In this document: in pieces, positions 19,001 through 25,482 of the stretch | How positions within the stretch are numbered: position 1 is the stretch's first letter | Layout: each line of letters starts with the position of its first letter | Assembly: GCF_900105385.1 (NCBI RefSeq) | Contig: NZ_LT629772.1 | Location: 5,642,001 to 5,706,000, forward strand | DNA from: Microlunatus soli | GTDB taxonomy: Bacteria > Actinomycetota > Actinomycetes > Propionibacteriales > Propionibacteriaceae | Direction of reading: 5' to 3' | DNA: 64,000 bases | Translations under genes and position numbers: made by a program | The notes under the pieces: generated by a model | What the model was told of the DNA's origin: nothing | The model's input: only the letters and a program-made list of their open reading frames with translations | The model's database searches: none

Positions 19001-19669
19001 GTTGCCGCCGGCCGCGAGCACGGTCGTGATCAGCGCCTGGTAGTCGCCGAGGTGGGTGATCAGCTCCGGCGGAGCATCCCGCAGCGACGTGGTGAAGATC
19101 GGCACGCCGAGGCCGCCTGCGGCATCGATCGCGTCGGCCAGCGCCTCGACGTAGGCGGTATTCCCGGCGACGAACTGGGCACGATAGAAGAGGATGGCGA
19201 TCTTCGGACGGTCGTCGCCCTCGGGCGGAGTGTCATGGGGCGGAGTGCGCAGCGGTCCCCAGGCAGGATGCCGGACCGGCGGATCGAATCCGTCGCCGCT
19301 GAGCAGCACGGTGTCGGACAGGAAGGCATGCAGCTGGGAGAGATTGCCCGGCCCACCCTCGGCCAGATACTGGTGGGCGTCGGTGGCGATCCCGATCGGG
19401 ACCGACGACTGTTCCATCAGGGCCGCATCGGGTGACTGCTCACCGCCGAGCACGACCAACGGCCGACCGGCCGAACGTAGCCGGTCGATCTCGGCCCGGT
19501 AGGCCTGCGGCGATCCGAGCAATCGCGCGATCACGATGTCGGCACCCTCGAGCAGCCGCGGATAGTCCTCGATCGGGGTCCGGCTCGGGTTGGCCAGCAG
19601 GTAGTCCGCGCCGCTGGCGCGTGCCGACAACAGGTCGGTGTCGGAGGTGGAGAGCAGGGCGATACGCAT
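16031..19669 (-). CDS. cobN: Cobaltochelatase large subunit CobN
   Basis: CobN binds hydrogenobyrinate a,c-diamide and inserts cobalt, driven by AAA+ partner subunits. The 1212-residue length and the conserved block HVGKHGNLEWLPGK (about residue 537) fit CobN. The C-terminal YLFGFDATTGVVGDWMY and NPWAMQGM segments are also typical. Its partner here is the ChlI/ChlD fusion at 25.5 kb rather than the CobS/CobT pair. A cobalamin riboswitch lies upstream on the same strand, so expression should fall when B12 is plentiful. Confidence 0.96.
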   Translation of the reverse strand: MRIALLSTSDTDLLSARASGADYLLANPSRTPIEDYPRLLEGADIVIARLLGSPQAYRAEIDRLRSAGRPLVVLGGEQSPDAALMEQSSVPIGIATDAHQYLAEGGPGNLSQLHAFLSDTVLLSGDGFDPPVRHPAWGPLRTPPHDTPPEGDDRPKIAILFYRAQFVAGNTAYVEALADAIDAAGGLGVPIFTTSLRDAPPELITHLGDYQALITTVLAAGGNRPATASAGEQDEGWDVAALAGLDVPILQGLCLTTDRATWATSDDGLTPLDVATQIAVPEFDGRIITVPFSFKETDAEGLPHYVADRERCRRVAEIAVGHARLSSTPPAERKIAIVLSAYPTKHSRIGNAVGLDTPVSTIRLLRLMREAGYDLGDSHSIPGLDPLPAVEDEEPDTTAGNALIHALIDAGGQDPEWLTAEQLSGQPIRIPAATYRHWLDELPVELVERVTDTWGAAPGELFVDRSSSEDDGELVAAAIRSGNIVILVQPPRGFGENPIAIYHDPDLPPSHHYLATYRWLEKEFGAHAIVHVGKHGNLEWLPGKTAGMSAACGTDAALGSVPLIYPFLVNDPGEGTQAKRRAHATVIDHLVPPMARAESYGDIARLEQLLDEYAGATAMDPAKAPALRGQIWELITTAQLHRDLGLEERPDDAEFDEFVLHVDGWLCEIKDVQIRDGLHVLGQPPTGAEKINLVLAILRSPQLFGGRTAAAGLRSALGLADDAPTHEVDVVEEQARSLVAALDAAGWSADRVPDIVHDQLGSPSAAVEQALIFACTEIVPRLERTTDELAMVLHALDGGYIPAGPSGSPLRGLVNVLPTGRNFYSVDPKAVPSALAYRTGRSMADSLLDRYRQETGEYPPSVGLSMWGTSAMRTSGDDIGEVLALLGVRPVWDEASRRVTGLEAVPLEELGRPRIDVTVRISGFFRDAFPHVVSLIDDAVGLVIDLDEPDDQNFPRRHALADQQRHGDRRRASTRIFGSKPGSYGAGLLPLMESGNWRTDEDLAEVYTTWGGYAYGRDLDGVPAGEDMRDNYRRISVAAKNIDSREHDIADSDDYFQYHGGMIATVRALTGEAPKAYVGDSTSPDAVRTRSLAEETSRVFRSRVVNPRWIAAMRRHGYKGAFELAATVDYLFGFDATTGVVGDWMYAQLAENYLLDKETQDFLAHANPWAMQGMIEKLTEAADRGLWAEPDPQLMDQLRRLYLDTEGELEDR

Positions 19670-19721
19670 GCGCTGATCAGTCCTTCTCCGGGTCCTCGCC
19701 CGGATCGAATGATGGGACAGA

Positions 19722-19832
19722 ACTCACCAGGCAGTTCCTGACTCTCACACCGGTGGGCGTGATCACAGTGGCGGGACCGTCCCGGAATCACACCGGGTTC
19801 CTGTTACTGGCGAGTGCTCCTCACCCTAGACG
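19722..19832 (-). promoter_or_regulatory. Cobalamin riboswitch upstream of cobN
   Basis: Read on the minus strand, the core AACAGGAACCCGGTGTGATT is followed by CCGGGACGGTCCCGCCACTGTGA, the hallmark of the cobalamin aptamer. The B12-box-like GAGTCAGGAACTGCC lies at about 19731-19745. The aptamer ends about 50 bases before the cobN start codon. Boundaries are approximate. Confidence 0.9.
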
Positions 19833-19847
19833 ATTGATTCCGCCGCT

Positions 19848-21155
19848 GTGACCGCGTCCGACGGTCGGCGCCGCAACCACCGGGGGATCGATGGTCCTTA
19901 TGATGTGCCGGTGATCGATCCGGGACATCTGCGTGCAGACCGTTGCCCGGGACTGCTCTCACCGCATCGGGCTGAGGACGGGCTGCTGGTGCGGATCCGA
20001 GTTCCCGGTGGGCGGCTCACGACCGTGCAGCTTGCCGGTCTGGGGAGGTTGGCCGCCGAGTACGGGCAGCCGGAGCTGCACTTGACGTCCCGCGCCAACC
20101 TGCAGCTGCGCGGGGTCAGCGAAGACCGGCTGGACGATCTAGGCGCTGCCGTCGCCTCGCTCGGGCTGCTGCCCTCGCCCGAGCACGACCGGGTCCGCAA
20201 CATCGTCGCCTCGCCCTTGGCCGGACTGAGCGGTCGGCCGAGCCTGGACCGGCTGATCACCGAGCTGGACCGATCTCTGTGTGCCGCCCCGGAGCTGGCC
20301 GCGCTGCCGGGGCGCTTCCTGTTCGCCCTGGACGACGGCAGTGGAGACGTCGGTTCGCTGCGCTTCGACCTCGGCCTCCGCCGGCTGAGCACGGACACCG
20401 CGATGATCATGATCGGTACGTCCGACGAGCCCGTCGGTGCAGTGGTCCCGACGGTGCACGCGGTGCCGGCGATGATCATGATCGCCCGCCGGTTCGTCGC
20501 AGTGCGCGAGACGTCGCCGACCGCCGGCTGGCATCTGCGGGAGATCGATCCGGGCCGACTCGCCGGCGGCCTGCGCCCGATCGGCGAGCTCGTTGCCGGT
20601 GGCGACGTCCCGCCGGTCGAGGAAGGCGCCGTCGCCGTCGGCTCGGTCGACGGCGCCGCATCGGTCGCGGTCCCACTCGGTCGGTTGTCGGCGCCGCAGA
20701 TCAACGCCATCGTCGGTGCTGCCGGCGACGGATCCGGCTCCGTCATCCTGACCCCCTGGCGCGGAGTTGTGCTGCCGGATGCAGCGGCTCGGCTGCCGGA
20801 GCTCGCAGCCGCCGGCCTGATCGTCGAGGCGGATTCGTCCTGGAACTCGGTCACCGCCTGCGTCGGGTCACCCGGTTGCGCGCGGTCGGCGATCGACACC
20901 CGGGCCGCGGCCACCGAGCTGGTCAGCTTCCTGGAGTCGCGCCGCGCGTTCCCGGTGTCCCGGGAAAGCCGGGCCAGCCGGATCCATCTCAGCGGATGTG
21001 ATCGCCGGTGCGGACGTCCGACCGGAGAGGTCGTCGACCTGATCGCGCCGCCCGACACCGCAGCCGCGGTCGCCGCACTCGATGCAGGACAAGGCGAACC
21101 ACCCAGCCGGCGGACCAGGTCCGACCATGATCAACCGACAGCAGGAAGCGCGTGA
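19848..21155 (+). CDS. cobG: Precorrin-3B synthase (monooxygenase)
   Basis: CobG uses O2 and an Fe-S cluster to hydroxylate precorrin-3A, setting up ring contraction in the aerobic pathway. The 435-residue protein belongs to the sulfite/nitrite reductase fold: RANLQLRGV in the N-terminal half, and cluster cysteines in ACVGSPGCARS and HLSGCDRRCGRP near residues 340-385. The GTG start lacks a good ribosome site and could be a few codons later. Divergent from riboswitch-cobN; overlaps cobH by one base. Confidence 0.93.
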   Translation: MTASDGRRRNHRGIDGPYDVPVIDPGHLRADRCPGLLSPHRAEDGLLVRIRVPGGRLTTVQLAGLGRLAAEYGQPELHLTSRANLQLRGVSEDRLDDLGAAVASLGLLPSPEHDRVRNIVASPLAGLSGRPSLDRLITELDRSLCAAPELAALPGRFLFALDDGSGDVGSLRFDLGLRRLSTDTAMIMIGTSDEPVGAVVPTVHAVPAMIMIARRFVAVRETSPTAGWHLREIDPGRLAGGLRPIGELVAGGDVPPVEEGAVAVGSVDGAASVAVPLGRLSAPQINAIVGAAGDGSGSVILTPWRGVVLPDAAARLPELAAAGLIVEADSSWNSVTACVGSPGCARSAIDTRAAATELVSFLESRRAFPVSRESRASRIHLSGCDRRCGRPTGEVVDLIAPPDTAAAVAALDAGQGEPPSRRTRSDHDQPTAGSA

Positions 21156-21802
21156 TGGATCGACCACCCAAGCTCTACGACTACCTGGACGACGGGCAGC
21201 AGATCTATCGCAGATCCTTCGACACCATCCGCGACGAGGCCGACCTCGACGGCGTGCCCGCCGGGGCGGAGTCGGTGGCGGTGCGGATGATCCACGCCGC
21301 CGGTGACGTCGACATCACCGCAGACCTGCGGATCCATCCGCGACTGGTCCCGGCTGCACGGGCTGCGTTGCAGGACGGCAAGCCGTTGCTGGTCGATGCG
21401 ACCATGATCGACGCCGGCATCACCCGGCGCCGGCTGCCGGCCGACAACCGGGTGATCTGCCGACTGCACGATCCGCGCGTCGCCGAGATCGCTCGAGCGT
21501 GGGGGACCACCCGATCGGCGGCCGCGGTTTCCTTGTGGACCGAGGATCTGGACGGTGCGGTGGTGGCGATCGGGAATGCTCCGACCGCGTTGTTCACGTT
21601 GCTGGAGCTGATCGCCGCCGGAGCACCACGGCCGGCCGCCATCATCGGTGTCCCGGTCGGTTTCGTCGGCTCGGCCGAATCCAAGCAGGCGTGCGCGGAG
21701 AATCCGTTCGACATTCCCTATCTGGTCGTCGAGGGCCGGCGGGGAGGATCGGCGATGGCGGCATCGGCGATCAATGCGTTGGCCCGGGAGGCGGAGCTGT
21801 GA
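21155..21802 (+). CDS. cobH: Precorrin-8X methylmutase
   Basis: CobH moves the C11 methyl to C12, giving hydrogenobyrinate. The 215-residue protein has the catalytic-histidine segment RMIHAAGDVD, followed by LLVDATMIDAGI and IGVPVGFVGSAESK, all diagnostic. The ATG at 21155 overlaps the cobG stop (TGATG) and has AGGAAG upstream; a GTG one codon earlier is possible. It overlaps the next gene by four bases (GTGA). Confidence 0.96.
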   Translation: MDRPPKLYDYLDDGQQIYRRSFDTIRDEADLDGVPAGAESVAVRMIHAAGDVDITADLRIHPRLVPAARAALQDGKPLLVDATMIDAGITRRRLPADNRVICRLHDPRVAEIARAWGTTRSAAAVSLWTEDLDGAVVAIGNAPTALFTLLELIAAGAPRPAAIIGVPVGFVGSAESKQACAENPFDIPYLVVEGRRGGSAMAASAINALAREAEL

Positions 21803-23346
21803 CCGGCAAGCTGTACGGCGTCGGGGTCGGCCCCGGCGACCCGGAGTTGATCACGCTGCGCGCGGCCCGGCTGATCGCGGGCGCCGACGTGATCGCCTAT
21901 CATTCCGGCACCCGGGGCAGGTCCATCGCTCGTTCGATCGCAGCGGATCTGATCCGCGCCGACGTGACCGAGGAACTGCTGGCCTACCCGGTGACCACCG
22001 GTGAGGTCGATCATCCGCTCGGCTACTACGGCGTGATCGACGACTTCTACGACGCCTCGGCGTCTCGGCTGGCCGCGCATCTGGACGCCGGCCGCAGCGT
22101 GGTCGTGCTCGCCGAGGGAGACCCGCTGTTCTACAGCTCCTACGGCTACCTGCATGATCGACTGGCCGGCCGCTATCCCGCAGAGGTCGTCCCGGGGGTG
22201 ACGTCGGTCAGTGCCGCGACCGCGGCACTGGAGACCCCGGTCGCCCGGCACGAGGACGTGTTGAGCGTGCTGCCGGGGACGCTGCCGGTGCCCGAGCTGG
22301 CCCGCCGACTGGCCGACACCCAGGCTGCGGCGATCATGAAACTCGGGCGCACCTTCGCCGCCGTCCGGGAAGCGCTGCGGCAGGCCGGGCGGCTGGACGC
22401 GGCCTGGTACGTCGAACGGGCCGGTTCGGCGGCCGAGCGACGGCTGCCGGTCGCCGAGGTGGATCCGGAACAGGTGCCGTACTTCTCCATGATCATCGTC
22501 CCCGGCCAGGATCGGCGACAGGACAGCGCCGACCGGTTCCGAGATCATGCTGCCGCACCCGCTCCGGTCCGGAACGGACGAACCGGTCGGGTGTTCGTGG
22601 TCGGCCTGGGGCCGGGGCCGGAGCAGTGGCTGACCCCCGAGGCCGAGGACGTGTTGGCCGAGGTCGATCATGTGGTGGGCTACGCGCCGTACGTCGATCG
22701 GGTGCCGCAGCGTGCCGGCCTGGCCCGGCACCCGTCGGGCAACACCGTGGAGGTCGATCGCGGGAGGTTCGCGCTCGATCTGGCCTTACAGGGTGAGGAT
22801 GTGGCCATCGTCTCCGGTGGTGACGCCGGCGTCTTCGGGATGGCCGCTGCGGTCTTCGAGGCGGCCGAGGACGACCGCTACGACGACGTCGCGATCCTGG
22901 TCCGGCCCGGAGTGACGGCCGCCCAGGCGGTCGCGGCCCGGGTCGGAGCGCCGCTGGGGGCCGACTACGCGATGATGTCGCTGTCCGATCGGCTGAAGCC
23001 GTGGGCGGTGATCGAGAAGCGGCTGCACGCCGTCGGCACGGCCGACCTGGCGTTGGCGATCTACAACCCCAGGTCGCGCAGTCGCAGCAGCCAGCTGGAT
23101 GCGGCGATCGACATCCTGCGTCAGCACCGCGGCACCGACACGCCGGTGATCATCGGCCGCGACGTCGGTCGCCCCGGCGAACAGGTGATCACGACGACGC
23201 TGGCGGAGATCGACACCTCGACGGTGGACATGAAGTGCCTGCTGATCATCGGGGCGAGCAGCACTCGGATCAGTCGGCACGGGGTGTGGACACCGCGTTT
23301 CGTCCGGACTGCTGACGACGCTGTGAATACAGGTGTGACTCGGTGA
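21799..23346 (+). CDS. cobIJ: CobI-CobJ fusion: precorrin-2 C20- and precorrin-3B C17-methyltransferase
   Basis: This 515-residue protein carries two tetrapyrrole methyltransferase domains. Residues 1 to about 240 are CobI (GVGVGPGDPELITLRA, LAEGDPLFYSSYGYL). Residues from about 265 are CobJ (VVGLGPGPEQWLTPEA, IVSGGDAGVFGMA, LAIYNPRSRSR). The two domains act on either side of the CobG step. The same fusion is known in mycobacteria. The start is GTG with GTGA overlap to cobH. Its last 77 bp overlap the 3' end of converging cobM. Confidence 0.95.
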   Translation: MTGKLYGVGVGPGDPELITLRAARLIAGADVIAYHSGTRGRSIARSIAADLIRADVTEELLAYPVTTGEVDHPLGYYGVIDDFYDASASRLAAHLDAGRSVVVLAEGDPLFYSSYGYLHDRLAGRYPAEVVPGVTSVSAATAALETPVARHEDVLSVLPGTLPVPELARRLADTQAAAIMKLGRTFAAVREALRQAGRLDAAWYVERAGSAAERRLPVAEVDPEQVPYFSMIIVPGQDRRQDSADRFRDHAAAPAPVRNGRTGRVFVVGLGPGPEQWLTPEAEDVLAEVDHVVGYAPYVDRVPQRAGLARHPSGNTVEVDRGRFALDLALQGEDVAIVSGGDAGVFGMAAAVFEAAEDDRYDDVAILVRPGVTAAQAVAARVGAPLGADYAMMSLSDRLKPWAVIEKRLHAVGTADLALAIYNPRSRSRSSQLDAAIDILRQHRGTDTPVIIGRDVGRPGEQVITTTLAEIDTSTVDMKCLLIIGASSTRISRHGVWTPRFVRTADDAVNTGVTR

Positions 23347-24046
23347 AGTCGCCGGCCTGCAGCGCTCGACCGACCATGATCACCGCGGCCTGCCGCAGAC
23401 CGGCCCGTTCGACCTGATCGGTGATGTCGGCCAATGTGCCGCGCAGGATCTGCTGGCTGGGTTTGGTCGCATCGGCCACCACCACGACCGGGCAGTCCTC
23501 GCCGTAGGACGGCACCAACTGCCCGACGATCTGACGGGTCCGTCGGATCGCCAGGTGCAGCACCAGGGTCGCCCGGTGTGCGGCCAGCCCGGGCAACGCC
23601 TCGCTCTCGGGCATTGCCGTGGAAGCGGCCTGGGCGCGAGTCAGGATGACCGTCTGGGCGACCTCCGGGACGGTCAGTTCCCGGCCGACCAGCGCGGCCG
23701 CGGCGGCGTAGGCGGGGACGCCGGGGGTGATGTCCCAGTCGACTCCGGCCCGGTCCAGCCGCCGGGCCTGCTCGGCGACCGCGGAATAGACCGACGGATC
23801 GCCCGAACAGAGTCGGGCGACGTCCTGACCGGCCGCATCGGCCTGCACCAGCCGTTCGGTGATCTGATCAAGGTCGAGACCCTGGCTGTCGATCATGGTG
23901 GTGCCGACCGAGCAGTGCTCGAGGACCTGCGGATCGACATAGGTGCCGGCATACACGCACACCGGTGATTCCTGCAGCAGTCGGACCGCGCGCAGCGTCA
24001 ACAGATCTGCCGCCCCAGGACCGCCGCCGATGAAGTGCACCGTCAC
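23270..24046 (-). CDS. cobM: Precorrin-4 C11-methyltransferase
   Basis: CobM methylates precorrin-4 at C11. The 258-residue protein begins VHFIGGGPGAADLLTLRA, and contains RLCSGDPSVYSAVAEQ and ITPGVPAYAAAAA, as expected for the family. The GTG start at 24046 has a clear AGGGAG site. It runs opposite to cobGHIJ and in the same direction as cobL 40 bp upstream, so cobL-cobM form a short operon. Confidence 0.95.
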   Translation of the reverse strand: MTVHFIGGGPGAADLLTLRAVRLLQESPVCVYAGTYVDPQVLEHCSVGTTMIDSQGLDLDQITERLVQADAAGQDVARLCSGDPSVYSAVAEQARRLDRAGVDWDITPGVPAYAAAAALVGRELTVPEVAQTVILTRAQAASTAMPESEALPGLAAHRATLVLHLAIRRTRQIVGQLVPSYGEDCPVVVVADATKPSQQILRGTLADITDQVERAGLRQAAVIMVGRALQAGDFTESHLYSQRRQQSGRNAVSTPRAD

Positions 24047-24088
24047 CTGATCATCTCCCTTGTCCGTGCTTGATGCCGATTTCCGTGT

Positions 24089-25315
24089 TCAGCCCTTGAC
24101 GATCGCCCACTGGGTGACCCGTCGGGCGGGTTTGAAGCCCTGCAGCCGACCGATCGGTTCGAGGGTCTCGACGCCGATCCGGGTCAGCTCGCCACCGTGC
24201 CGGCGAGCGGCTTCGTACAAGATCATCTCCGATTCGATGGTGACCGCGTGAGCAACCAGCCGGCCGTGGCGGGGCAGCACCGCCAGACCGTACTCGATCA
24301 GCTGGACGGTCAGTCCGCCGCCGACGAAGATCGCATCCGGGCGAGCCAACGAACCAAGGACGTCGCCGTTCTCGCCGACCCTGATCTCGATCCGGTCCGC
24401 CCCCAGCCGGGCGGCATTGCGCCGGATCCGTGCCGCCCGCTCCTCGTTGTGCTCGACGGCGACAACGCGATTGCGGGGATGCTGACGGCACCATTCGATC
24501 GCGACCGAACCGGCGCCGGCACCCAGATCGATCAGCAGCTCACCGGGCCGCGGTCGCAATGCGACCAACGCCGCCGCTCGCTGGAATCGCTTGCTCAGTT
24601 GGCCATCGTGCTCGAAAGCGTCGTCGGGCAGCCCCGGCGTCCGGGACCAGGACGCCGTATCGGCGACGTCCACCGGCCCGGCCGCGCAATCCACACAGAC
24701 CAACTGCAGCCGTGGTACGTCGGCGAGCTGCCAGTCCGATGCGGTCCGGTCGATCCGCTGCTCGGACGCCGACCCGAGATCGGCCAGGAGGGTCATCCGG
24801 CTGGGACCGAATCCGGCGTCGACCAGTTCCTCGGCGACCGCCCGGGGGCTGTTCCGATCCCTGCTCAGCAGGATCAGCCGGGCGCCGGGGTGCAATGCCG
24901 CAGCCAGCCGAGTGCCGGCCTCGATCCTGATCACCTGGCATTCCTCGGCCGACCATCCCATCCGAGCCCGGGCCAGCGCCACCGAGGAAACTGCCGGATG
25001 GATCCGGACCCGGTCGGCGCCGAAAAGGTCGATCAGGGTGCTGCCGACCCCCGCCACCAGCGGGTCACCACTGGCCAACACGACGACCCGACGACCGGCG
25101 TGCTCGGACAGCAGTCGCTGCATGCCGGGGCGCAGCGGCGACGGCAGGTCGGCGCGGTCCGCGGTCGGTCGCGCGTCGGAGGGCAACTCCGCCAGCAACC
25201 CGGTCAGCCGGGGTGAGCCGACGATCAGCTCGGCCGCCGCCAGCACGGCCCGCTCCGGTTCGGCGAGCACACCCGGTCCCTCGGCTGGTACGCCGATCAC
25301 GTCGATCCCGTTCAC
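24089..25315 (-). CDS. cobL: Precorrin-6Y C5,15-methyltransferase (decarboxylating), CbiE-CbiT fusion
   Basis: CobL methylates C5 and C15 and decarboxylates the C12 acetate chain. The 408-residue protein is an N-terminal CbiE-type methyltransferase (VVVLASGDPLVAGVG) joined to a C-terminal CbiT Rossmann domain (LIDLGAGAGSVAIEW, AVEHNEERAARIRRNA). The GTG start has no ribosome site and lies a few bases from the 5' end of the plus-strand riboswitch, so the two divergent promoters overlap. Confidence 0.95.
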   Translation of the reverse strand: MNGIDVIGVPAEGPGVLAEPERAVLAAAELIVGSPRLTGLLAELPSDARPTADRADLPSPLRPGMQRLLSEHAGRRVVVLASGDPLVAGVGSTLIDLFGADRVRIHPAVSSVALARARMGWSAEECQVIRIEAGTRLAAALHPGARLILLSRDRNSPRAVAEELVDAGFGPSRMTLLADLGSASEQRIDRTASDWQLADVPRLQLVCVDCAAGPVDVADTASWSRTPGLPDDAFEHDGQLSKRFQRAAALVALRPRPGELLIDLGAGAGSVAIEWCRQHPRNRVVAVEHNEERAARIRRNAARLGADRIEIRVGENGDVLGSLARPDAIFVGGGLTVQLIEYGLAVLPRHGRLVAHAVTIESEMILYEAARRHGGELTRIGVETLEPIGRLQGFKPARRVTQWAIVKG

Positions 25316-25317
25316 CC

Positions 25318-25420
25318 GGTTATGATCGCATCCGGCGTCGGGAGAGGAATCCGGTGAGAGTCCGGAACGGTCCCGCCACTGTGACCCTGCGACCCAGGGG
25401 AGTCAGAGTATCGACCGATG
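25318..25420 (+). promoter_or_regulatory. Cobalamin riboswitch upstream of the chelatase operon
   Basis: The core GGGAGAGGAATCCGGTGAGA leads into TCCGGAACGGTCCCGCCACTGTGA, a typical cobalamin aptamer. GGGGAGTCAGAGTATCGACC (about 25397-25416) is the B12-box region. It precedes the ChlI/ChlD gene by about 60 bases and so controls the cobO-cobBC-cobT-cobS run. Confidence 0.9.
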
Positions 25421-25450
25421 CCCGCGACCATCCGGTCGTGCCGCCATCGA

Positions 25451-25475
25451 CGCAGGCGTGGACACCTGCGGGAGG
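25451..25475 (+). promoter_or_regulatory. Putative riboswitch expression platform at the ribosome site
   Basis: CGCAGG (25451-25456) pairs with CCTGCG (25465-25470), directly followed by the Shine-Dalgarno GGAGG (25471-25475) and the ATG at 25483. The stem abuts the ribosome site, which suggests control of translation initiation rather than termination. Confidence 0.5.
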
Positions 25476-25482
25476 ACTTTGC

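Noticed and set aside
17633..19435. Long open frame on the strand opposite cobN
   Set aside because: It is rich in Arg, Gly, Asp and Gln with no motif, and cobN on the other strand is full-length and conserved; such antisense frames are common in high-GC DNA.
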